Of a DNA stretch of 64,000 bases, positions 37,759-48,917 are shown piece after piece. The position numbers were made by a program, and so were the translations under genes. The stretch spans positions 587,270-651,269 of the forward strand of contig NW_006763139.1 of the NCBI RefSeq assembly GCF_000264905.1. The letters are read 5' to 3'. Each line of letters opens with the position of its first letter. Position 1 is the first letter of the stretch. The notes under the pieces are model-generated. The model was not told the origin of the DNA and ran no database searches. It worked only from the letters and a program-made list of their open reading frames with translations. Source of the stretch: Stereum hirsutum FP-91666 SS1 (lineage: Eukaryota > Basidiomycota > Agaricomycetes > Russulales > Stereaceae).

Positions 37759-38807
37759 TGTATTTGGGTTGACCTTGGCACTGTGAAGCAGTTAGATTCG
37801 TTGGAAAGTTCTGAGATGCCCTGCTTTGGTCGTGGTAAGAAGTGAATGCCTTTCGGCAAACGCCGGCCATGCAACGTGTTTTTTGCGCCACACAACATCG
37901 ACTATCCCAATTCGGACGGCTTTTGTCTCCCATAAACTCAGTGGCCTTCCACTACAACTATGTCTTCAGTCTCTTGGTACGTGCGCTATCGTTTCAGTTA
38001 TTTTGAAGAGGGTTGTGGTCTCTGCTCAGAACATCGAGCTCACGCTTCGAACGCGATGATGGCGTCTAAGGACGATTTGAACGCCGATGATGGAATGAAC
38101 TACTGACCACGGTTGATGGGGGAAAGGTCAGATAGATCAAGATTGTTTGTGATACGAGCGGATAAAGCTTCACTCATACTTCAGCTAGACGCTAGTTGAG
38201 ACAAAGTCGAGAGTACGGAGTATTGTTGCAAGCTATCGGCGTGGCTTTCCATGGCGAGCACTCTCTCCACGATTGCACCATAGCGTATCCGCCCTCGGCA
38301 ACCCTTGCTATTATCAATCACTCTGTTATCCAGAGTACTGCTGAAAGTCTCACTCGAGAACCGCGCTGAGTGTCAGCTGCTTCGTCGATTCCTTCCTATT
38401 TTTGCTCGACAGAGCCGTCCTCAATGGCGCAATCTCTACATTTCGTATTGCAGCCTCACGGGGCGATTCCCGCTTCCCGCATTCTACTACGGTGACAGAA
38501 GTTGTTCTGTTTGCAATATCGTGGTCACTTCACTGCGTTGAACGCTTTGCGGTCTCATTCATCGCAGAAAGGGGGCTGCGTGACAAAACAAACTTCTGTT
38601 AGTCGAAGTTCATTGGTCAATCATTCCATCGCTCGCCCGAAGGCGTCCAAATGACTAACGGCACATGAGAATGGTATGCTTTTTGCTAAGTCTGTGGAGG
38701 GTACACCCACACACCATAAGAAGGGCCGTAAATATATGACATGCCGATACTACCTTCACCCCATCTCGTCCCATCGCGATCTGTCCCCTCTCACAACTCC
38801 GTGAAAT
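37759..38807. other. Shared promoter region: ADH (-) and oxygenase copy A (+)
   Basis: Divergent intergenic region of 1.05 kb. From about 38235 onward it is recognisably similar to the region upstream of oxygenase copy B (from about 41107). It contains conserved blocks at 38459-38472 and 38613-38634 and a TATA-like TAAATATAT at 38729-38737. Confidence 0.6.
38459..38472. promoter_or_regulatory. CGG-N8-CCG inverted repeat, copy A promoter
   Basis: CGGGGCGATTCCCG, 349 bp before the copy A start. The equivalent site (CGGGACGAGTCCCG) lies 363 bp before copy B. Paired inverted CGG half-sites are the classic target form of fungal Zn2Cys6 regulators. Confidence 0.4.
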
Positions 38808-40583
38808 ATGCCCGTCCCAACACAACTCGGTCAGTTCTCTTACGTTCCTGAAACAAAGTGAGTGATGACTTGCATAGACTGAGTATCATGTTCCAATCAA
38901 TGACGTATAATATATCTCCCTTCCAAACGTTTAGGGAAAATTTGGACTGGGGTACGTCACTTATTAACTCCACCCATCCACTGGAACGAGAAACTCATTG
39001 TCTTGTTACCTCAGCCGATCTCTTGACCGTCGACCTTTCTCTCATCAACACGCCCGAGGGAAAGAAGAAGCTCGCTCAGACATTGCTTGAGGGTGTCCGT
39101 GAGAAAGGATTCTTCTACGTGAAGAACTTCAACATCTCTCAAGAGCGCGTCGACCGCCAATTCGCGATCGGTAAACACTTCTACGAGCTCCCACTTGAGG
39201 AGAAACTGAAATATGTACCCGATCTTGGTGAGTTCTCATACTGTTCCTGCATGAGCCGGTGTTCACTGAAGACTTCGTTACAAAGCCGCTGGCCAGTTCA
39301 ACGGCTACGTCCCTGCCGGTCGTCGCGTGTAGGTTACCTTCACCAATTACTCCTACCATGTTGGCTTACGCTTTGGACTCTAGCGTCGACCCTGAGACAG
39401 GTCTGAAGGATCGGGTTGAGATCTACAACATCCCCAGTACGCCCTCATTCCAAAACATACCTCTCCTCTCTTCTCATACTGGCCCTTTTCTCTAGAGTTC
39501 AATGGGTTCTTCCCCCATAACCATCCGGCACCTGTCGCAGACCACATCGAGGAAATCGAGGAGTTCGCAAGGGTACGCTTTAATATCGCCTCATTGTGTT
39601 GAATCATTCACTGACGGAACTCTCTCATCAGGCTCTGCACTCCGAGGTTCTCGATCCACTCTTCGTTCTCCTCGCTGTTGCTCTCGAACTTCCGGAAGAC
39701 TTCTTCACGAACCTGCACCAGTACCCCAAGAAGAGCGAGGTAAAAGGATATTATTAAACTACTATTCCACTCTTTACTGACATCGCCGAACGCTAGGATC
39801 ACCTCCGCTACATGAAGTACTCCAAATACACTCCGGAGGAAACGGCCAGACTGAAGACATGGACTCAGGGTCACACTGGTACGTCTTTTTCTGATATTTT
39901 TCTGACCACCATCTAATGTTCCAATTTTCCATCTGACTCCCAGATCTCGGCAGTTTCACGCTGCTTTTCAGGTAGTGCCTTCCTTCGTACCTCTTTGCAT
40001 TCACGTCAACTGACGGAATTTCAGACAACCGGTGGCAGCACTCCAGATCCGTGACCATAAAACCAACGAGTGGAAATGGGCAAAGCCACAGGATGGAACG
40101 CTCACTGTCAACGCATGCGACGCCCTGACATTCTTAACCGCTGGCTATGTCAAGAGCACGATTCATCGTGTCACAGTGCCGCCGAAGGATCAGCAACACG
40201 TCGACAGGCTCGGGTTGTTGTACTTCTCTCGGTGCGTCCCCTTTTTATGATTGCCAATCTGAAGGGATGTCTAATGACGAGTTTTCATTGTGAGATAGTC
40301 CACACAACGATGTGCCGCTCGCTACGATCAAGTCACCCCTCCTTGAGCGCGAAGGCTACACTCAGAACGATTATGAGAAGACCGGCAACCCTGTCCCAAC
40401 CATGGAAGGTTCGTCTTACATTCGTCACCATCAGTCTCGTTAAGTCTTCTCCTCATGTCTTGCCTTCATCCAGAATGGACATTTGCGAAGCAGAAATGGC
40501 AACGCCAACCGAAGGTGGTTGGCGACAAAAGCCACGAAACCGCGCAAATTCTTCCGGGTTACAATGAGAAGGTGTATGCTTAA
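38808..40583 (+). CDS. 2-oxoglutarate/Fe(II)-type oxygenase, IPNS-like, copy A
   Basis: Soluble oxygenase of the isopenicillin-N-synthase-like group, whose members hydroxylate or desaturate small molecules using Fe(II). The start MPVPTQLGQFSYVPETK is followed by the DIOX N-terminal block LLTVDLSLINTPEGKKKLA and REKGFFYVKN. In the C-terminal jelly roll the iron ligands are HTD (split by an intron, HT|DLGSFTLLF) and the distal His in KSTIHRV. The usual RxS 2-oxoglutarate anchor reads DRLGLLYFSR, so Ser is replaced by Gly. The end is LPGYNEKVYA, TAA 40581-40583. About 12 introns, about 350 residues, all joins in frame. The substrate is unknown. Its close paralogue lies 2.9 kb downstream in the same orientation. 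Confidence 0.88.
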
Positions 40584-41696
40584 ACGGGGATGATTATATT
40601 GTTACTTGTTGTCTTTCAAAACGGAAGGAATTGTAGACTTTGTTGTACAAGTATATCGGAAATGCCATGGTTTAACCCTCCTGGTCTGCACAACCCTCTG
40701 TTGCCCTCGGCAAAGTCCGAAAATGCAAACGCCGATTGGGAACGAGGCTCTTACTACTATCTCCCACGACCTTGCAGTAAACTTCCAACCACCTCTCTTT
40801 CGAGCAACTTTCGATACTCATCTTCTTATTTATACGTTGTTTCTCTCTTAGGTGAAGAGCACTGTATCACCTCAATCTGAGATTCAGGTAATACCATAGG
40901 ACACTGTTAATTGATACTCAGAATCTCCGAGACAGCAAATGTTCGAATGGGGAACGGATCGTGTCACGGTGAAAGGTTAGCCCCATTATTGTTTTTGTCG
41001 TACAAATTGGTCCAATAGTTCTGCCATACGCATATACACAGGCTATACCGAGGCCTTCGTAGAGCTGCTTGAGCGTCCGGAACACCGATAGCTTTGTGAG
41101 GCAGGCAGCGTGGCCTTTCATGGCGAGCGTCCTCTCCACTATTGCATCATTGCATATCCGCCCTCGGCGACGCTTTCTCTTAGGATCAGTCATCCTGGAC
41201 GATTAGAAGAGTCCTTCTCTGTCGATATGTTGGCCTTTTAATTATGCCCGCCTCCTTCTCATTTTCGCTCGACAGTGCCTTGCTGGATTGCGCAATCCTA
41301 ACAATAGTGCGCACCACAGCAAGTTCGAATTCGCGGGACGAGTCCCGCTTCCCGCATTCTACCATACAACGGACAACGGCAATCAAAGCCGCAGTGTTTG
41401 AAATACCGTAGCTTTCGCTGCAGTGAATGGAATGGTTTTGCGGTGTCGTGTACCGTGGTAAGGGGTCGGCGCAAGTTGATATCACTTGGTCAATCATTCC
41501 ATCGCTCTGCGAGAAGGCGTCAGAATGGCCCACGATGGTATGCTTTCTGTAGCTTCTCGTGGGACGGAAAAGTATCATAATAAGAGTCGTGCTGAAGATA
41601 AGACATACTCATACTACCCTCATCCCATTCCATCCCATCGTCACCTGTCCTCCTTCCACCACTACCACTTACAACTCTCGTGAAACATGCCCGTCC
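40584..41696. other. Intergenic between the two oxygenase copies
   Basis: The first part is the 3' flank of copy A. From about 41107 it is the duplicated promoter of copy B, with the inverted CGG repeat at 41334-41347 and the conserved 20-nt block GGTCAATCATTCCATCGCTC at 41488-41507. Confidence 0.6.
41334..41347. promoter_or_regulatory. CGG-N8-CCG inverted repeat, copy B promoter
   Basis: CGGGACGAGTCCCG is an inverted repeat with a 2-nt centre, 363 bp before the copy B start. It corresponds to the site at 38459 and is followed in both copies by CTTCCCGCATTCTAC. Confidence 0.4.
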
Positions 41697-43473
41697 CAAC
41701 ACAACTCGGTCAATTCTCGTATGTTCCCGAGACGAAGTGAGTGTCGAAGTGTACGAGTTTGGTGGTATACTTAGACTGATGACATACGCTTCGCTCTCCC
41801 CGCACACCTCAGGGAGAACTTGGACTGGGGTACGTCATTTATTAACTCTATTCATGCACTAAAACGAGAAACTCACTGTGTTCTTACATCAGCCGACCTC
41901 TTGACCGTCGACCTTTCGCTCATCGACACGCCCGAGGGCAAGAAGAAGCTCGCTCAGACATTGCTTGAGGGAGTCCGGGAGAAAGGGTTCTTCTACGTCA
42001 AGAACTTCAACATTTCTCAAGAGCGCGTCGACCGCCAATTTGCTATCGGCAAACACTTCTACGAACTCCCTCTCGAGGAGAAGTTGAAGTACGTCCCTGA
42101 TCTTGGTGAGTCTGGCCCCTGTGTCTCCTCAGACGCTGGTATTGAGTGAAATCGTAACTGCGTAGACGCTGGAAAGTTCAACGGTTATACCCCTGCTGGC
42201 CGTCGGATGTGGGTGGCTTTTCTTTATGTTTTGGCATCTTTTAGCTGAAGTTCGCGCTTCAGCATCGACCCCGAGACCGGATTGAAGGACCGGATTGAAG
42301 TCTACAACATCCCCAGTACGCTTACGTTCGAAATCTTATCTCTTCTTTCTTCTTACAGGATACTATTTGCTTTAGAGTTCAATGGTTTCTTCCCTCGAGG
42401 CCACCCCGCACCCGTGGCCAACAACATAGAGGAGATCGAGGAGTTCGCAAGGGTACGTCTCCCTATTCCCCAACGTTTTAAGCTAAATATAGACCTAACG
42501 CCGTCATTAGGCCCTGCACTCCGAGGTCCTCGACCCTCTGTTTGTTCTCCTCGCAATCGCCCTCGAGCTTCCCGAAGATTTCTTTACAAACATCCACCAA
42601 TACGAGAAGAAGAGCGAGGTACGCAGAGTGCTTATTACTGGTCCACCTCGTTCCCCATCACTGACATCATATGGCCTTAGGATCATCTCCGCTACATGAA
42701 GTACTCCAAATACAGCCCTGAGGAGACTGCCAGGCTGAAGAATTGGGTACCGGGCCACACCGGTATGTCTTTCCCAACTACTTGTCTGGTCTCCATCTCA
42801 CATCCTCGCCTTATAATACTTCTAGATCTCGGAAGCTTCACGCTGCTTTTCAGGTGAGGGACTCCATTTTTTTCCTCATCGCCTTCATCTTTGTACTGAC
42901 CGACCGATTCCATAATAGGCAACCTGTGGCAGCGCTCCAGATCCGCGACCACAAAACCAACGAGTGGAAGTGGGCCAAGCCGCAGGATGGAACGCTCACT
43001 GTCAACGCGTGCGATGCCCTGACGTTCTTGACCGCTGGATATGTCAAGAGCACGATCCACCGCGTAGTTGTGCCGCCGAAGGATCAGCAACATGTCGACA
43101 GACTCGGATTGTTGTACTTCTCTCGGTGCGTCTTCCGTTATGAATTGAAGCTAGTATGAGAAGCTGACGAATGTACGATGCCTTCGTCTTGTTGCATAGC
43201 CCGCACAACGATGTTCCCCTTGCAACAGTCAAGTCGCCTCTCCTTGAGCGGGAAGGGTACACCCAGAATGAGTTCGAGAAGACCGGTAACCCTGTTCCGA
43301 CCATGGAAGGTATGTCGTATACTACTTCATTTTAAGTCCCGCTCTCATCCTATTGTCCCTTAGAATGGACGTTCGCGAAGCAGAAGTGGCAGCGCCTGAG
43401 CAAGGTCGTTGGCGACAAGACGCACGAAACCGCTCAGATTCTTCCGGGGTGGAACGAGAAGGTCTACGCTTAG
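41697..43473 (+). CDS. 2-oxoglutarate/Fe(II)-type oxygenase, IPNS-like, copy B
   Basis: Paralogue of the gene at 38808 with the same exon-intron plan and length. The start is MPVPTQLGQFSYVPETK and the N-terminal block LLTVDLSLIDTPEGKKKLA. Iron ligands are in HT|DLGSFTLLF and KSTIHRV, again with DRLGLLYFSR in place of an RxS anchor, and the end is LPGWNEKVYA with TAG 43471-43473. Exon-level differences from copy A are mostly conservative (RIEVYNIP against RVEIYNIP; HQYEKKSE against HQYPKKSE). This suggests both copies are under selection and recently duplicated. All joins I checked are in frame. The product and substrate are unknown. Confidence 0.88.
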
Positions 43474-43837
43474 AGGAGAGTAGTGTTGTGTATTGGAACA
43501 AATGTAGCTGCGAAGATGTACGCGTTTATGTTGTAGACTTCACTGTAGGAGTATATTGCGCCACCAGCATGGATTTCATTTGGGTCTTTCTTGCTACGTC
43601 ACTGTGTGCCACACCTCTCGCATTGTTTGTGCCTGTTGATTTCGAAAGGCATTGGACAACACGAACAAACAACGCCTGACGGCTTGCGGGAATGATCTGC
43701 AAGCTTGAGCCAAGCCTTTCCGCCATCTGCCGTACACACTCTCAATATCTCTAATAACTACCTAGCGGTCGGCTGAAAGGAGCTGTAATACCTCATCGCT
43801 CTGGTTGCTGGTCGCCACATCTCACACTCATTCCTTC
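43474..43837. other. Intergenic: 3' flank of copy B and promoter of the phosphatase gene
   Basis: 364 bp, no coding signal. The first 90 bp resemble the 3' flank of copy A. Confidence 0.5.
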
Positions 43838-46800
43838 ATGAATACAACCGACGACGAGCCCCGCACACCCGTCGCCGTCAAAGCCCTTGCCTCTAAATTC
43901 GAACGGCTCGGGCTCGACACATCACCTGCGACGCTGAACAAGCTACATGCCACGAACGGTCATCACAGTATTCATGCCAGCATCGGCGGGCAGCAATATC
44001 TGTCGGCAGAACCATCCAGTCCTCGACCGCGAGCCCTGTCCAATTCGCATGTCGAGCCCGCCAATTCACCCTCCCGTTTAGTTCGCCAGCATTCGTCGTC
44101 ATCAGATCTCAAGAATGGCATGAAACGACCCCCACCGCCTCCGCCGCCTTCGAGAGGTCTCAAACCGTCAGCACAACCGCGGTCAAGCTCACCTTCGCCG
44201 ATGGCCTCGCCTTTACTGCGTCCTGTTCCCGTTCCGGTGCCGTCAACTTCTGGATATGCTTCCGATGCGTCAATCTCGAGCCAGGCTTCATTTTCTCTCA
44301 AGCGGAAACCACCACCGCCTCCGCCGCCGCCATCTGCCCAGCCACCGTTGGTAGACTTGGATCAGGAGGAGACTGCCCAACCTCCGACAGGAGGTGTGGC
44401 GAACCTTCGGAACAGATTTTCGTGAGTGTTTATCCTTATTCTATCACTTCTGTCTATCCCCTAGCTGTGTTTTGCTGTATTGTGAGGGCTGCGGTCTCCG
44501 AGACTGTTATTGACAGGAGTCGCCGAGGCACTTTCGGTGGACTGCGTTGTCACGTGACACGGGCAGTTTTCCATACCCCGTTACAACGGGAAGGCCTCGC
44601 AACAGTTGCCCTATAAAACGTGTACACCCTTGTTCTTGTTTATCCTTTCGCACTCCACCGTTCTGCAACGATCGAAGCGATCGAGAGCATTCTTCACAAT
44701 GCACAACCGGGCTGTTTTTGTGAGGACGGGTATCATGGCTATCATCTAACACTTACAGGCTATTCGCTCGAACACGGCGTTCCATGTATGCTCTATTTTT
44801 GCTTTTGCCGGTCTTTGTCGGTAGATTAGAATGGGCGGTGGCACTTGCACTGCGTCCTGCTGCGTCGCGCACAGGCCATTTTACCCCTGTGGCGCACCAG
44901 GTCTGGGCCACATTCCGCGCGTACATTGCGTACCGCAAGGGTTTAGTGAGATATTTTTACCTCACGGTCATGACGTTGAGCTCATCTCTACGTCTATCAT
45001 CTGTCCGACTTAATAATTCCAGGACAAGCACTTCATTTGAGGAGATAGCTGCTAACCTGATCGCTCCAGGGGTTCCCCGATTGCTTCACCGCCCAAATCA
45101 TTGACTCCCAAGCCCCGAATCGTTCCGCAAGGGACTTCGGTACAACCCAACATACCACAACCTGCACTATTCGCTCGCAAACCACCACCGCCACCACCAT
45201 CGGCTCCCGGTCCCTTTGGCTCCCCTCCCTCACCAACACACTCTTCTCCCAACTCTTCGAAATCCCCGAGCATTAACATACGAGAATCCTCGGATTCAGG
45301 CTCCGACGCAGAAGATGAACTGGGCACCGTTTTTGCCGATCGCTCCATAGCTAGCGATATCTACAACCTGCGCAATAACGTTCGGGACGATCGCATGCAT
45401 TCTTCTCCTATTCTTGAAGACCACACGGTCCAAGCACAAGCTCCGTACGACTCCAATCCCACCTTACCATCTCGTCCTGCCCCTCCAAGACCACCTCCCC
45501 GCCAGCGAGCGACAATGGCTACAGGTCTTGATACTCCAGGTCCTGTAAATGGTTTCGTTTCGCATACGAATCTTACGCAGATGCAAGCCAATCCGCCTCC
45601 GCTCCCCAACCGTCGCAACACTGCAGGAGTGCCGCCACCGCCACCCGAGCGCATCCATCACCGTCATATCTCAGTCGACGAAGAACCTCACGTCTCTTCT
45701 CCTCCCGACGACCTTGCCTCTCCTCCCACCGCCGCCGAGAACAACCGTGTGCTGAGCCGTCTACCTCCGCCGCCGACACGCAAGCTCGCACCAGGCGACA
45801 AACTGCCTCCCGCTCGTCGCAACACTTCCGAATCCTCAGACGAGTCCGATGCGCCAGACGACGAGAAATCTCGCGCGGCGGATGGAATGCCCGATACGTC
45901 GCGCGCATCCCGTCGTGCGCCTGTGCTCGTCGCGCACTCGCATTCGGAGAGCCATATACATGTGCCGGCGCACGTTGGCTGCGTTATTCAGGCGGCGCAC
46001 GTCGTTGTGGTGGGGAATGGACATCAGTTGAAGGTGTTTGATCTGAGTATTTCGGAGATGCCGATTAAGGTGATTAAGGGGGAGGACGTGAGTTATTCGA
46101 GGGAGTTGAAGCCGAGCGCGTTGCAATGGCGGGGCACGAGCGACGATGAGGAGAGGGGGAGGTATCTCTGGATAGGGACGAAGGAGGGGCATCTGTTCGA
46201 ATGGGATGTGTTGAGGATGTGTTGTACGGGTCAGAGGCTGGCGATCCACGCGGGTCAGACGATATTGAAGATCATGCGGTGTGGACTGGCGATGGTGAGC
46301 GTGGACGAAGCAGGGAAGGTGATCGTCTGGGTGCCGGCGAGAGAAGGGATGGAAGGGATGAACTACATGGACACATTTAAGGTCTTCCGCATCCCGGAGA
46401 AATCGACGTGGTTCGACATCTTTGACGCGAGACTGTGGACCGCGACGAGGGAGACAAAGGGCGAGTCGGCGGGACGGGGCCCGCCGATCAAGTGCTATTC
46501 GTTGTTCGATAAGGCGGACAGTATCGGGCGGACGCTGCTCACGTCGGAACATACGGCGCCTGTGCTCTGTGCGTCGATGTTGCCCTCGCAGCCGGACACG
46601 ATCTATGTGGGCCATGAAGGTGGTTTTGTCTCGATCTGGTCCTTGGCGCTCGAGGCGGACCGCATACCGAAGTGTGTGGAGGTGAAGAAGATCTGGGCGT
46701 CGGATGTGTTGTGCATGAAGGGTGTGGGCGATAGGCTGTGGATGGCGGGTAGGAAGGGAACGGTGAATTGTTATGATGTGGGGGAGAGCGCTGAGGGCGA

Positions 46801-48398
46801 GCAGGATGTGCAGCAGGGTGGGAGGAGGCCGTGGGTGCTGACGAATCAGTGGGTTGCGTGTGGGAAGGTGGAGAAGGGGAAGGAGGGGACGCCGGTGACG
46901 GGTCTCGAGGTGGATATGGTCGGTCTGGAGAAGCTGGGGAGGTTGTGTGTGATGAGTTGGGGGAGAGATGAGAAGGTCAGGTTTTGGGATGGGTTAATGG
47001 GTGACGATTGGATCGGTAAATCTTCTTTTCTCTTTTCGAAGGACAGCTAACCAACATATGGATCATAGATAACGAACTCATCAAACGCGAGACGTCTTTC
47101 AGTACCTATCGCTCTCTCAACGTTCTCATCGTCTCCTGGAACGTCGACGCTGCCAAACCCGACGCACTCACTCAGCCTGGGAGTAGCCCGGAAAACATCG
47201 CCTTCCTCTCTGACGTGCTCTCCACCGTCGATTCCCCCGACATCATCGCCTTTGGCTTCCAAGAACTCATCGACCTCGAGTCTCGAAAGATGGCCGCAAA
47301 ATCGGTCTTCCTCGGTGGTGGGCTCGGTAAATCCGACACTCACGACAAGGGAGGAGACGACAGTCCAATATCGGACAAGGTGTCTAGTTCGTACAAGAGG
47401 TGGCACGAGAGACTGGTATTGGCGGTCAGACTGGCCATGCCGCCGGACGCGCCGTATACGGTGATTCATACGGAGAGTTTGGTGGGGCTGTTTAGTTGTA
47501 TCTTCGTGAAGAATGCGGAGAGAGTCAGTTTGAGAGAGGTTGCGACGGCGACTGTGAAGCGCGGTATGGGTGGACGTTATGGGAATAAGGTCTGTTTTTT
47601 CATTCATTCTCGAGACCGAGTGTGTCTAACCATGTGTGCAGGGAGCCATCGTATCCAGAATGGTCATCGACGACTCGTCGATCTGTTTCCTCAACTGCCA
47701 TCTGGCTGCCGGTCAGCATCACGTTCGTCAACGTAATGCGGATCTTGCAGCTATGGTGGAGCAGAAGGGACTCTTCCCAGAGTCTGAAACCGTCGAAGAC
47801 TCGCTCGTGTTCGTTGGTGGTGGCGATGGGTCCATGGTTCTTGACCATGAAATCGTCTTCGTATGTCCGCTTTTCCTATTCACTAAGGTCCAGACTACTG
47901 AAACTCTGTTGACAGCTCAACGGCGACATGAACTACCGCATCGACCAACGCCGGGATGCCGTCATCTCCGCCATCCGTAACGATACCTACCGTTCCCTCA
48001 TCGTGCACGACCAACTGCACAAAGAAATGCGACACAACCCCGCCTTCCGACTTCGTTCCTTCACCGAAGGCCCGCTCACCTTCGTACCCACATACAAATA
48101 CGACCGTCATTCCACGGAATTCGATTCGTCCGAAAAAGCGCGTATACCCGCTTGGTGCGATCGCGTACTGTGGAGGGCGAGAGATATGGAGCGCGTGAGG
48201 CAGCTGCATTATCAGAGGTACGAGCCGGACGTGAGCGATCACAGGCCGATCAGCGCGGCGTTTGAGATGACGGTGAAGAGTGTGAGGCAGGATGCGCGGG
48301 CGGCGTGTAAGGCGGAGGTGCAGAGTTTGTGGGTGGAGGAGCAGATGGAGAGGTTGGGGATGGCGAGGGCGTTTTATGTGGAGCATAATTTGATGTGA
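43838..48398 (+). CDS. WD40 repeat + inositol-polyphosphate 5-phosphatase
   Basis: Phosphoinositide 5-phosphatase joined to a beta-propeller, the layout seen in plant FRA3-type enzymes and in fungal homologues. Residues 1-~430 are disordered and proline-rich, with poly-Pro runs (RPPPPPPPSRG, RKPPPPPPPP) that could bind SH3 or EVH1 domains. The WD40 part (~45960-47040) has repeats such as YLWIGTKEGHLFEWD and DTIYVGHEGGFVSIWSL. The phosphatase part begins LNVLIVSWNVDAA and carries IIAFGFQEL, CFLNCHLAAG, NGDMNYRID, PAWCDRVLW and SDHRPISA, all catalytic blocks of the family. The stop is TGA 48396-48398; about 1,230 residues. Exon 1 ends at ~44420 and the next begins at ~45070, an intron of about 650 bp, ten times the local norm. 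A second ATG at 43805 is possible. Confidence 0.88.
44421..45069 (+). other. Unusually long intron with promoter-like elements
   Basis: GT-AG intron that splits the proline-rich region of the phosphatase gene (TTTTC|GTGAGT ... CTCCAG|GGGTTCC). It contains a CACGTG E-box near 44550 and TATAAAA at 44612-44618. No separate gene is visible inside it. Confidence 0.5.
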
Positions 48399-48917
48399 TA
48401 TGGACTGGGTTTTTGAATGTTGTATTTTTCTTTTTCTTTTCGATTTTTCTTTTCTTTGTGACCTTTTCTTTTTCTTTCTTTATTCTAATCAATGGACTTG
48501 GGGTTTCGTTTTGTCCGTCTCGAGACCGTTCTATGTTATTTTTTTTCGGATGGCTTGTACCTTTTTGCGGCACGTCTTGATTCATACTTCTTTCCTCGCT
48601 CTTTTCTTTATGTGTTTAGACCGGAGGGGTACGCCCGTCAAAGGGAGCTCGCAGAAGTGTATATGTGTAGGAGCGATGATGTGTTTGCACGGACTCCGCA
48701 GTCGTACGTATCGTGGTGGGACCCCTCCTCGGACCTTTCGATAGCATGCATGTAATTAGCAGTAGCACACAGTAGAGTATAGCTAGCACATTATAATAAT
48801 CTTTATTGGACGTTGGACGATGTATATTGGTTACATGGAAGGGCTCTAGTTAAATATAAGCACTACAGCGCCGGCAAGGAATCGTACACATCTTCATTGA
48901 ATTGAATAAAAGGACGT
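48399..48917. other. Convergent 3' flanks
   Basis: 519 bp between two converging genes. The beginning is strongly T-rich (48420-48560), consistent with 3' processing signals. No coding signal. Confidence 0.5.

Larger units (their letters stand above)
38235..40640 (+). repeat. Tandem duplication unit A (promoter + oxygenase gene)
   Basis: Direct repeat with the segment 41107-43560, offset about 2.87-2.89 kb. Exons are very similar and introns diverged. Upstream blocks such as GTGGCTTTCCATGGCGAGC, CTTCCCGCATTCTAC and GGTCAATCATTCCATCGCTC recur in order. A 3' block beginning TTGTAGACTT also recurs. Confidence 0.8.
41107..43560 (+). repeat. Tandem duplication unit B (promoter + oxygenase gene)
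   Basis: Second member of the direct repeat described for 38235-40640. Exons are near-identical over long stretches, for example VREKGFFYVKNFNISQERVD in both, and upstream blocks are shared. Confidence 0.8.

Noticed and set aside
39220..39400. Possible disruption of oxygenase copy A near CCGGTCGTCGCGTGTAGG
   Set aside because: The in-frame TAG is inside an intron with a GTAGGT donor; the join to CGTCGACCC matches copy B.
45836..46615. Long open frame (259 codons) on the minus strand
   Set aside because: It is antisense to the WD40 region of the phosphatase gene; its His/Arg/Pro-rich composition is what a GC-rich coding strand produces in reverse.
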